From: a bacterium
GTDB taxonomy: Bacteria > Patescibacteriota > Minisyncoccia > Minisyncoccales > JAGGSE01
Direction: 5' to 3'
Assembly: GCA_021159225.1 (NCBI GenBank)
Contig: JAGGSE010000007.1
Coordinates: 1 to 6,442 of the forward strand
Length of the DNA: 6,442 nucleotides
A program made the position numbers and the translations under genes. Positions within the stretch are counted from its first letter, which is position 1; every line of letters begins with the position of its first letter. This document shows positions 1 through 5,031 of this stretch, piece after piece. A model generated the notes under the pieces. The model had not been told where the DNA came from and did not search any database. It worked only from the letters and a program-made list of their open reading frames with translations.

Positions 1-258
1 GTAGTAATTCAAAGCACTTTCTAAACTGATATAAGAGGGACTATAAATAAAATTTGCCAGTAAAAACGGGTCTTTAATTTCAAAATCAGAAAGTTTGTAA
101 ATACCGCGAGAAATATTCTCTAAATATCTTTTTTTTGACCAAAAATTTAATTGATTTAAGGTAGTTCCTCTCTTTGCTCTTGGGAAACATTTAAAAACAT
201 CCTCTAACTTAAAAAGGGGATAATTTTTAAATCTATTTTTCAATTCATTGAAAGTCAT
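1..258 (-). CDS. AbiEi-family antitoxin / winged-helix regulator, N-terminal part (cut by window edge)
   Basis: The ATG at 258-256 opens a frame that runs without a stop to the window edge, giving 86 residues beginning MTFNELKNRFKNYPLF. Residues 1-60 look like the winged-helix N-terminus of the AbiEi family (type IV toxin-antitoxin antitoxins, once called transcriptional regulators of viral defence): a short helix, a LNQLNFWSKKRYLENI recognition-like segment, then ISRGIYKLSD as the wing. Residues 64-86 contain DPFLLANFIY and SPSYISLESALNYY, the family's characteristic junction into the antitoxin domain. In known AbiE pairs the antitoxin represses its own operon and counters an AbiEii nucleotidyltransferase toxin, which would lie further left and is not visible. 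A GGA stands 6 nt upstream of the start and a good promoter lies just before it. The family call is by eye. A solitary regulator is the alternative. Confidence 0.8.
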   Translation of the reverse strand, partial: MTFNELKNRFKNYPLFKLEDVFKCFPRAKRGTTLNQLNFWSKKRYLENISRGIYKLSDFEIKDPFLLANFIYSPSYISLESALNYY

Positions 259-277
259 TTATTTCCAAAAATAATAC

Positions 278-338
278 CTTTTTGTTATTATAAGAAACAT
301 ATCATATTTAATCAATAGTGTGCTTAACTAAAAATTAA
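278..338 (-). repeat. Imperfect direct repeat, copy A (downstream of the epimerase gene)
   Basis: This 61-bp segment aligns with 1358-1419 in the same orientation, at about 48 of 58 gap-free positions with 7 gapped bases (hand alignment). Shared blocks on the plus strand are ctttttgt, agaaa, atatca, aatcaata, ttaac and aaaaattaa. Copy A holds the T-tract of the epimerase terminator and both hexamers of the antitoxin promoter. Confidence 0.7.
287..315 (-). promoter_or_regulatory. Sigma-70-type promoter for the AbiEi-family gene
   Basis: Read on the minus strand, TTGATT at 315-310 is followed by a 17-nt spacer and a perfect TATAAT at 292-287. Transcription would begin near 280, leaving a leader of roughly 20 nt before the ATG at 258. 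This is the best promoter match in the window, and it lies just after the epimerase terminator, so the antitoxin gene is probably transcribed separately. Confidence 0.7.
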
Positions 339-351
339 GGGAGACCCTTAA
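329..351 (-). terminator. Rho-independent terminator ending the epimerase gene
   Basis: On the minus strand TTAAGGG (351-345), loop TCT and CCCTTAA (341-335) form a perfect 7-bp stem followed at once by TTTTT (334-330). The stem overlaps the last codons of the epimerase gene and its TAA stop, so the end of the coding sequence doubles as the terminator hairpin. Confidence 0.8.
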
Positions 352-1258
352 ACCATTTTACTGTTTCCTTTAATCCCTCCTCTAAATTGTATTTCGGTCT
401 CCAGTTAAGTTCTTTTTTTGCTTTGGAGTAATCCAAACAACTTCTTTTTTGTTCGCCTGGTTTCTCTGGACCGTGAATTTCTTGACAATTAGAACCAGTT
501 AATTCTTTAATTTTTCTGAAAATCTCATTGATACTTGTTTCCTTAGCGGTCCCAATATTATAAATACCGCTTTTTTCTTTTTCCATCGCCAAAAGAGCTG
601 CCTCAACCACATCTTTCACATAGACAAAATCACGGGTCTGGCGACCTGAACCGTTGATAATTGGCTGATTGCCAGAAAGCATCTTATCTGTAAAAATCGC
701 CACCACTCCTGCCTCCCCCTTTGAGTTTTGACGGGGACCGTAAACATTGGCAAGGCGTAAAGAGAGATAATCTAAGCCATAGGTTTTTTTGTAAAAATAA
801 AGATATTTCTCCACAGTTAATTTGGCAATCCCATAAGGGGATTCCGGACTTTCCAAATAGGTTTCCGGCGTAGGAATAACATCGGTATCGCCATAGATAG
901 CCCCGCCCGACGAGGCAAAGATAAATTTTTTGCGCTCGGAGACCTGAATAAAACCCTGAATTAAATTCAGCGACCCTAAAATATTGATTTTAGCATCCTT
1001 TATTGGACTTTCTACGGATTTTCGGACATCAATCTGAGCGGCAAAATGAAAAACAACCTCTGGCTTCTCTTTTTGAAAAATTTGAGGAATTTCTGGGTCC
1101 TGAATATCAATCTGGTAAAAACTGGCTTTGGGGTTAAGGTTTTCTTTTTTTCCGGTGGACAGATTATCAAGGACCACAACCTGGTGGCCTTGCTCTATTA
1201 ATTTGTCGACAAGGTGGCTTCCTATAAAGCCACATCCACCTGTTACCAATATCCTCAT
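335..1258 (-). CDS. NAD-dependent sugar-nucleotide epimerase (UDP-glucose 4-epimerase type)
   Basis: A 307-residue extended short-chain dehydrogenase of normal family length. The NAD-binding glycine motif TGGCGFIG is at residues 6-13, and D31 at the end of strand 2 fits NAD(H) rather than NADP(H). HFAAQ is at 71-75, the catalytic Ser region ASSGGAIYG at 115-123, and the YxxxK pair is Y142/K146. The later RLANVYGPRQ and the GSGRQTRDFVYVKDV segments are typical of GalE-like epimerases, which interconvert UDP-glucose and UDP-galactose or their N-acetyl forms, in the cytoplasm, for surface glycans. I chose the ATG at 1258 because the Rossmann fold starts immediately; the frame extends 24 codons upstream, but that extension is not conserved-looking. 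An AGG lies 6 nt before this start. Exact substrate is uncertain; related 4,6-dehydratases or uronate epimerases are less likely, as the dehydratase DE catalytic pair is absent. Confidence 0.92.
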   Translation of the reverse strand: MRILVTGGCGFIGSHLVDKLIEQGHQVVVLDNLSTGKKENLNPKASFYQIDIQDPEIPQIFQKEKPEVVFHFAAQIDVRKSVESPIKDAKINILGSLNLIQGFIQVSERKKFIFASSGGAIYGDTDVIPTPETYLESPESPYGIAKLTVEKYLYFYKKTYGLDYLSLRLANVYGPRQNSKGEAGVVAIFTDKMLSGNQPIINGSGRQTRDFVYVKDVVEAALLAMEKEKSGIYNIGTAKETSINEIFRKIKELTGSNCQEIHGPEKPGEQKRSCLDYSKAKKELNWRPKYNLEEGLKETVKWFKGLP

Positions 1259-1357
1259 ATTTCGCCTAAATAAGGGAAGTTGTTTTCTGTTTTGTTTTCT
1301 TAGAAAAACTGATAAAACTACCGCGGGCAAAACTAATTACAGTTTTATAGAAGCCAA

Positions 1358-1419
1358 CTTTTTGTCATTAATTATCAGAAATATATCACAAATCAATAAT
1401 ACAGTTAACCAAAAATTAA
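1358..1419 (-). repeat. Imperfect direct repeat, copy B (upstream of the epimerase gene)
   Basis: Second copy of the segment at 278-338, same orientation, 1080 bp away. Relative to copy A it has about four extra bases near 1371-1376 and lacks three near 1390. Those changes shorten the TTGATT to GATAAT spacing to 14, so the promoter of copy A is not preserved in the same form here. Confidence 0.7.
1380..1408 (-). promoter_or_regulatory. Candidate promoter for the epimerase gene
   Basis: Minus-strand TTAACT (1408-1403), a 17-nt spacer and TATATT (1385-1380), matching consensus at 4/6 and 5/6. An overlapping alternative is TTGATT (1396-1391), 16 nt, TAATTA (1374-1369). Either gives a leader of more than 100 nt before the ATG at 1258. 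That leader contains an 8-bp inverted repeat (ATAAAACT/AGTTTTAT) between about 1312 and 1349. Read-through from the tRNA cannot be excluded, as no strong terminator follows the tRNA. Confidence 0.45.
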
Positions 1420-1491
1420 CCCAGGCCTGTCCCCGGACAAAATAAGAGAGAGACAGGAAATTGCCTAAAGGATAATCAATATCTTCTGATA

Positions 1492-1564
1492 TGCCGGGGC
1501 GCAGAATCGAACTGCGACCTTTGCTTTTTCAGAGCAACGTGCACACCGTGTACACCACCCCGGC
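1492..1564 (-). tRNA. tRNA-Phe (anticodon GAA)
   Basis: A 73-nt cloverleaf read from 1564 to 1492. The acceptor stem GCCGGGG/CCCCGGC pairs perfectly with discriminator A73. The D stem is GTGT/GCAC with one G-U, the anticodon stem TTGCT/AGCAA, and the loop CTGAAAA places GAA at 1530-1528. The T arm is CGCAG/CTGCG with loop TTCGATT. CCA is not encoded (ATATC follows), so the end must be added by a nucleotidyltransferase. The D loop has GG as usual but carries U where A21 is expected and C at position 15, and the variable loop is only 4 nt. The identity rests on the anticodon and is firm. Confidence 0.95.
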
Positions 1565-1593
1565 CCAGTACCCCCAATTTCAAATCCTCCCTA

Positions 1594-1622
1594 ATCCTAC
1601 CAAATTTACTCCATCAGAGCAA
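1594..1622 (-). promoter_or_regulatory. Candidate promoter for tRNA-Phe
   Basis: Minus-strand TTGCTC (1622-1617), 17-nt spacer, TAGGAT (1599-1594), followed by a leader of roughly 23-25 nt before the mature tRNA 5' end at 1564. The -10 region lies in a 14-nt near-repeat (13 of 14 bases) of 1711-1724, where a TAAGAT occurs in the same context but without a good -35. Confidence 0.4.
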
Positions 1623-1663
1623 GCCCTTGTATGAATTCACAACATAGCATCTTTTTCTGCACC

Positions 1664-1705
1664 TCTTTGAGAAACAACACCCTCCTTAATTCCTCCTCTC
1701 AAAGA
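1664..1705 (-). repeat. Perfect 9-bp inverted repeat with a Shine-Dalgarno-rich loop
   Basis: The arms TCTTTGAGA (1664-1672) and TCTCAAAGA (1697-1705) are exact inverted repeats 24 nt apart. On the minus strand the loop contains GGAGG (1696-1692) and AAGGAGG (1687-1681), both strong anti-16S matches, while most genes nearby have none. A GTG directly follows the second one and opens a 24-codon frame ending at 1606, but the spacing (0 nt, or 11 nt from the first GGAGG) is poor, so I do not call a gene. Confidence 0.5.
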
Positions 1706-1794
1706 TTATTATCTTACCAAATTTCCCCTCACACCATAAATTAAAATTTCGGTGTAGGGTTTAATTCATAAATCACGAAAGAAAAATCTCAACA

Positions 1795-1827
1795 GATGAA
1801 AAACAAAAGGCGGGGCTTTGCCCGCCT
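1795..1827 (-). terminator. Rho-independent terminator
   Basis: Read on the minus strand, AGGCGGG (1827-1821), a 6-nt loop and CCCGCCT (1814-1808) form a GC-rich 7-bp stem followed by TTTGTTTTTC (1807-1798). It would stop transcription coming from the caspase gene before it reaches the tRNA promoter. It is the most GC-rich structure in the gene-free stretch. Confidence 0.75.
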
Positions 1828-1921
1828 GTCTTAAAAATCGCCATCGCTTCCAAAAAAGGTAAAAAGGTAAAAAACCCTCTCAATTCTAGCTAAGAACCAG
1901 AAAGGAAAAGTTGTCGTTGGG

Positions 1922-1941
1922 TTGTTGTTGTGGAACAACAA
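1922..1941. repeat. 8-bp hairpin TTGTTGTT/AACAACAA
   Basis: Perfect 8-bp inverted repeat with a 4-base GTGG loop (CCAC on the minus strand). It lies 13 bases left of the 12-bp hairpin at 1955-1985. It is AT-rich, with no U-tract on the minus strand, so it is not a terminator by itself; it may shape the 3' end of the caspase transcript. Confidence 0.5.
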
Positions 1942-1954
1942 GAGTTTTCTGAAA

Positions 1955-1985
1955 GTAAAACTCCGCCATAATTGCGGAGTTTTAC
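1955..1985 (-). terminator. Terminator-like 12-bp hairpin after the caspase gene
   Basis: The arms GTAAAACTCCGC and GCGGAGTTTTAC are exact inverted repeats around a 7-nt loop. On the minus strand the GC core (CTCCGC/GCGGAG) is followed by TTTTACTTTC, whose first bases also pair with the A-rich foot. That is the usual form of an intrinsic terminator, placed 23 nt after the caspase stop codon. On the plus strand the hairpin is followed by CTCTTTTTCTTTTCC, so it could act in both directions, though no plus-strand gene is seen. Confidence 0.65.
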
Positions 1986-2008
1986 CTCTTTTTCTTTTCC
2001 AGAAAAAG

Positions 2009-3085
2009 TTACAAAAGCAAATCATTAGTAAAGTTATCGCTGATTACCGGTTTTTGTCTTTTGTAAGAAGAGTTTTCTATTTTTTCTTTAGCGTAATCAA
2101 AAGCTTCTTCTGTCGTTACTTGTTCCGGCTCGTAAAGCGTACTATCTCCGTCATAATCATGAATATTTGCCAGCCCCTTCAGCATTCCTTCTTTTACAAA
2201 GTAATGAGTGAATACTCCTTCGCCATCTGGTTGTCCATCTCCATCTACATCATCGCCTTCTTTGGTATAGACATAAGCAACTTGGTTTTCGCTGGTTGCC
2301 ATAGAAATTACCCTTCCGGTATCTGCCAAATCATCCATTCCGCCGGCTAAACAAGTATCAAAGACAAAAGCAATTCTGGTGGTAGCAAAACCAGTAAAGG
2401 CTGTTTTTAACTCTCCGTCCCAGATATAATCTATACCTGTGCTATCATTATTATGAACAACTATTCCTTCGTCTCGGCTTTCATTGTCTTCATCTTGGGC
2501 TATCCCATCTGCTCCATGTCCGCTAAAGAAGAATACGATTTCATCCTCTGAAGAAGTTGCTTTGTTCTTGAGTTCGCTAATGGCATTAAGAATATTCTCT
2601 CGAGTAGGTCTTCGGGCAGTGATAGTGGGAATATCATCAGTAGTATCCTCTTCAAAATAAGTTCCACCATAATCTTTAAACAAATAGATGTTGTCTGGAT
2701 CGTATCCGTAGAGAGTAGTAAGGGCTTTGTACATATTCAAAGAATCCCCATCTGACTTGCAAATATCGTTTTTCTCTCCTGGATAATCGCAAATTCCGAT
2801 TATAATGGCATATCTTTCGCCACTCGCAGAATCTCCTAAAATTCCAGTTGCTGCTCCTTCGGAAGGACCATTATTCTTGTCTTTATCCTGTCCAGGAGGG
2901 GTGGTAGGCCTATCTTTTACCTCTCCAACTTCCAAAGGAAGAATTGTCTTTTTAACTAAATGAATATCAGTAACTGGCAAAGGATGATTTGCTGGGTTGG
3001 TTACATTAACTGGAACTGGTTTAGCAGCCCAAACTGGCATCGCTAAAACAGAGCAGATTGTTATTAAACCGAATAGTTTTTTCAT
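2009..3085 (-). CDS. Secreted caspase-family (C14, metacaspase-like) cysteine peptidase
   Basis: 358 residues. Residues 1-20 are a Sec signal peptide (MKK, hydrophobic core, VWA before the cleavage site). Residues 21-90 are a Pro/Asp/Lys-rich linker starting with a VNVTNPANHPLPVT motif. The peptidase domain begins near 91 with RYAIIIGICDY. The catalytic His is H190 in FFFSGHGA and the catalytic Cys is C245 in VFDTCLAGG; both motifs are intact. EGVFTHYFV at 289-297 fits the end of the caspase fold. Two acidic stretches, DVDGDGQPD at 279-287 (EF-hand or thrombospondin-3 type spacing) and DYDGD at 310-314, suggest Ca2+ binding, which many metacaspases need for activation. It would act outside the membrane or at the surface; substrate unknown, probably after Arg/Lys as in metacaspases. 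The start has no clear Shine-Dalgarno site. A promoter with an overlapping dyad precedes it and a terminator follows, so it may be monocistronic. Confidence 0.9.
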   Translation of the reverse strand: MKKLFGLITICSVLAMPVWAAKPVPVNVTNPANHPLPVTDIHLVKKTILPLEVGEVKDRPTTPPGQDKDKNNGPSEGAATGILGDSASGERYAIIIGICDYPGEKNDICKSDGDSLNMYKALTTLYGYDPDNIYLFKDYGGTYFEEDTTDDIPTITARRPTRENILNAISELKNKATSSEDEIVFFFSGHGADGIAQDEDNESRDEGIVVHNNDSTGIDYIWDGELKTAFTGFATTRIAFVFDTCLAGGMDDLADTGRVISMATSENQVAYVYTKEGDDVDGDGQPDGEGVFTHYFVKEGMLKGLANIHDYDGDSTLYEPEQVTTEEAFDYAKEKIENSSYKRQKPVISDNFTNDLLL

Positions 3086-3126
3086 GTTTTTGGCTTAAAT
3101 TTAATTTAAATGACCGACCTTTTTCA

Positions 3127-3153
3127 TATCACCTTTTTACACGGAAGGTGATA
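3127..3153 (-). promoter_or_regulatory. 9-bp dyad, possible operator of the caspase gene
   Basis: TATCACCTT (3127-3135) and AAGGTGATA (3145-3153) are exact inverted repeats with 9 bases between them. On the minus strand the first arm covers the candidate -10 hexamer and the dyad spans the expected start of transcription. That is typical for a repressor site. It is not followed by a T-tract on either strand, so it is not a terminator. A 5'-UTR hairpin is the alternative. Confidence 0.5.
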
Positions 3154-3176
3154 AGATAATGTTAAAATTAAGTCAA
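3148..3176 (-). promoter_or_regulatory. Candidate promoter of the caspase gene
   Basis: TTGACT (3176-3171), 17-nt spacer, TATCAC (3153-3148), matching consensus at 5/6 and 4/6. Transcription would start near 3141, about 55 nt before the ATG at 3085. The -35 hexamer lies just beyond the stop codon of the upstream gene (3181). Confidence 0.5.
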
Positions 3177-3180
3177 ATTT

Positions 3181-3774
3181 TTATTCAAATGAAATCTCGC
3201 TATCTTTTATGATTATTTTGCTTGCTGGGAATTTATTTTTCAGGATATCATCTTCGCCAAAATCCCAGATTTCTTTCCCGATTTTGAGATATAAATTTTC
3301 ATTGTAACCTATTCCATAATTAAGCCCGCAAACTTTTTGAAGCGTCTCGCATTCAATTAGATTATCTGACCATTTACCAATAAATTTTATATTTTCGTTT
3401 TCATCGATCACATACAAAAAGTAGTGGCTTATACCAGTCTTCATTCCGTAGGTTCCGCCATGGATTAAAAAATATATTTTCTTGTTGTGGTTAAAAATTT
3501 CTACCTTACCTTTATCTTCATAAAATTCATAAAATTCTTCTTTTCCTCGTTTATCGACTAGGTTATTATTTTTATCAAAAACAGAAAAAAATTCTACTGC
3601 ACCACGGCTATTCCAACCTATCATTTCTACTTTTGCATTGTTTTTTATATTACAGGTAAATATAAAATGATCTAACTTATTATCAAGTTCCCACCATTCT
3701 CCTTTTTCATCTGGCCATTTGAGGTTGCCACCAATATTGATAACCCAAAATCCCTCCTCCCACAATAAAAGCAA
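3181..3774 (-). CDS. Uncharacterised soluble domain; downstream part of a frameshifted anchored protein
   Basis: 197 codons if begun at the TTG at 3774, but that start is doubtful. Its first ~15 codons overlap, in another frame, the membrane anchor of the ORF at 3707-3838, and MLLLWEEGFWVINIGG looks like out-of-frame translation. From about residue 17 on (NLKWPDEKGEWWELDNK) the protein looks genuine: aromatic- and beta-strand-rich, with repeated short strands (HFIFTCNI, KIYFLIHGG, HYFLYVIDENENIKFIGKW, NLYLKIGKEIWDF). I do not recognise the fold; a beta-sandwich or propeller-like exported domain is possible. Joining it to the anchor needs one +1 shift (or a 2-base deletion) between about 3777 and 3710 and would give roughly 218 residues. 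The 95-base gap to the caspase gene holds that gene's promoter. Confidence 0.6.
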   Translation of the reverse strand: MLLLWEEGFWVINIGGNLKWPDEKGEWWELDNKLDHFIFTCNIKNNAKVEMIGWNSRGAVEFFSVFDKNNNLVDKRGKEEFYEFYEDKGKVEIFNHNKKIYFLIHGGTYGMKTGISHYFLYVIDENENIKFIGKWSDNLIECETLQKVCGLNYGIGYNENLYLKIGKEIWDFGEDDILKNKFPASKIIIKDSEISFE

Positions 3775-3838
3775 GAATCAATACAACTAAGAGATATTTC
3801 CAGTTAGTTTTTGAATTATCAAAATCAATTTTCATCAT
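3707..3838 (-). CDS. Short single-pass membrane anchor ORF; upstream part of the frameshifted protein
   Basis: 43 codons, starting ATG ATG at 3838/3835 and reading MMKIDFDNSKTNWKYLL, then a glycine-containing hydrophobic segment to about residue 33 (VVLILAFIVGGGILGYQYWW), stopping at TGA 3709-3707. The positive N-flank, single helix and YQYWW border indicate an N-in anchor or uncleaved signal. I associate this anchor type with Patescibacteria, where it normally continues into an extracellular domain; here it ends after QPQMAR. Its ATG overlaps the TGA of the PKD gene as ATGA, implying translational coupling. The GGGAGGAGGG run at 3761-3752 encodes the Gly triplet and resembles a Shine-Dalgarno site. 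Either the gene is broken (mutation or sequencing error), or the shift is made by the ribosome, or this is a real mini-protein; the first is likeliest. Confidence 0.6.
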   Translation of the reverse strand: MMKIDFDNSKTNWKYLLVVLILAFIVGGGILGYQYWWQPQMAR

Positions 3839-5016
3839 TTTTTATTGGCAAATTTTATTGCTAATTGAGAATGTAACCAAGAATGAGATAGCCACATAAT
3901 GGCTTTGTCTGGTCTTTTTCTTTCTATTTCCTTGTTGGCTTGGGTTAGTTGCCTTTCTGCTTTTCTAATCAGGTAGTCTGTTATCTTTTGAAATTTAGGA
4001 TTCCGAACCTCTGTATTCTTGGCTTCAAAAAGAGATACCTTGGCTAAAAGGAAATCGGCTTTTACCAATTTTTCAATTGCATTCTCAAAAGCAATTTTAA
4101 GTTCATCTGGGTTCTTCTTAAATTTAATCTCATTCATCATTAATCTCACTGCTACTTTTTCATAATGGAAGACAACCATTCCTGGTTTTGGACATTCTGA
4201 TTTAATTTCTTTTAATTTCAGTTTGTCTTTTCTAAGAGGCTTTCTTAATAATTTCTCTATCTTCTTACATCTCCCTTTATCAAAGAAGACCAAATGGGAG
4301 GCATCTTTCCAGAGGTCTTCATTCAAACTTTGATTTAGAAACCAGATAATTCTATCAATCCTTTTGTCAGTCTTTCTATTCCCTGTTTTAACTGATTTTA
4401 GGTCTGAGACGACTTCTTGCTTAAGAGTCCTGGCACTTTCTACCTTAATTGAGGTAGTGCCTAAATCTGAAAATTGGCCATCACTTACCTCTAACCTTAA
4501 AACCCCATCATAATCATTATTAAAGATATGTTCTATCCTTGGGTTATCTAACCAATCAGTATCCCAGTTTCCATCTGAGTTAAAGTCCCAGCGATATTCT
4601 AAAGGGTCATTATTGGGGTCAGAAGAACCTGAGGCATCAAGGGTTATGGGTAATCCAGCATAGCCCTGATAAGGCCCATTGGCATTGGCTATTGGCGGCA
4701 GGTTCACTGCTCCGCCTCCATTTTCAAATCCCAGAACAAGATAATAATCTTTTCCCTCATAGTTGGCAATAGTAAGGGTCATTCCCCCAACTGTCTTTCC
4801 CAACCCAAGAATAACCCTTCCTGGACATCTTGGATTTATCTCTTCCAAAGATTTGGCTTGGGGGCAAATGTAAACTGAAAACTGATTGGAAGGTTGAGAA
4901 TTTTCCTGGCTTTCCAAATTCTCTGCCTGGGAAGAATGAAAAAGAGAAAAGATAAAAGTGAGAGCAAGGGTTGAAATTAGGAAGATAAGGATTGGGATTT
5001 TTGAAGATTTTGGCAT
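3835..5016 (-). CDS. Exported PKD-domain protein with helical C-terminal region
   Basis: 393 residues. Residues 8-27 are a hydrophobic signal core, with a plausible cleavage after SSQA (residue 31). Residues 47-97 form a strand-rich segment with C51 and C64 (VYICP, PRCPG), possibly disulphide-linked. Residues 107-192 are a PKD (polycystic kidney disease-like) domain: PPIANANGPYQGYAG, LDASGSSDPNNDPLEYRWDF, an Asp-rich DGNWDTDW insert likely to bind Ca2+, and LRLEVSDG. Residues 195-393 are charged, mostly helical, with C250 and C275. I do not recognise this part, though similar helical tails follow PKD domains in other exported proteins. PKD domains usually mediate binding or act as spacers, so a surface-protein role is inferred. 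No clear Shine-Dalgarno site precedes the ATG at 5016. The gene starts 15 nt after the membrane protein's stop and overlaps the anchor ORF by ATGA. Confidence 0.85.
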   Translation of the reverse strand: MPKSSKIPILIFLISTLALTFIFSLFHSSQAENLESQENSQPSNQFSVYICPQAKSLEEINPRCPGRVILGLGKTVGGMTLTIANYEGKDYYLVLGFENGGGAVNLPPIANANGPYQGYAGLPITLDASGSSDPNNDPLEYRWDFNSDGNWDTDWLDNPRIEHIFNNDYDGVLRLEVSDGQFSDLGTTSIKVESARTLKQEVVSDLKSVKTGNRKTDKRIDRIIWFLNQSLNEDLWKDASHLVFFDKGRCKKIEKLLRKPLRKDKLKLKEIKSECPKPGMVVFHYEKVAVRLMMNEIKFKKNPDELKIAFENAIEKLVKADFLLAKVSLFEAKNTEVRNPKFQKITDYLIRKAERQLTQANKEIERKRPDKAIMWLSHSWLHSQLAIKFANKK

Positions 5017-5031
5017 GGTTTGTTTTAGATT

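Larger units (their letters stand above)
1565..2008. other. Gene-free stretch between the caspase gene and tRNA-Phe
   Basis: No protein gene is supported here. From right to left it holds the hairpin at 1955-1985, a second hairpin at 1922-1941, an AT-rich spacer with a tandem aaaaaggt motif near 1855-1875, the terminator at 1795-1827, and a weak dyad ACACC/GGTGT at 1731-1755. These are followed by the 9-bp inverted repeat at 1664-1705 and the tRNA promoter. Short open frames occur (for example 1606-1680 and part of 1831-2025) but show no protein-like composition or family signal. Confidence 0.6.

Noticed and set aside
1259..1330. 24-codon N-terminal extension of the epimerase
   Set aside because: The Rossmann fold begins right after the ATG at 1258, an AGG precedes that codon, and the extension has no family counterpart and lies in the leader.
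1128..1445. Plus-strand open frame of 105 codons
   Set aside because: Its first half is antisense to the conserved N-terminus of the epimerase, and the rest crosses the repeat and promoter region; no protein-like signal.
1422..1457. Overlapping dyads CAGGCCTG, TGTCC/GGACA and CCTGTC/GACAGG after the tRNA, as a tRNA terminator
   Set aside because: The pairings are mutually exclusive, and none is a compact stem followed directly by the T-run at 1416-1411; not convincing enough to call.
1606..1680. 24-codon frame starting GTG after AAGGAGG
   Set aside because: The Shine-Dalgarno spacing is too short from one site and too long from the other, and the tRNA -35 element lies inside it; kept only as a finding.
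1831..2025. Minus-strand open frame of 64 codons
   Set aside because: It overlaps the caspase C-terminus and runs through two hairpins, including the 12-bp terminator; its composition is that of translated T-rich DNA.
1922..2350. Plus-strand open frame of 142 codons
   Set aside because: Mostly antisense to the caspase gene, whose catalytic motifs are intact; it begins inside a hairpin.
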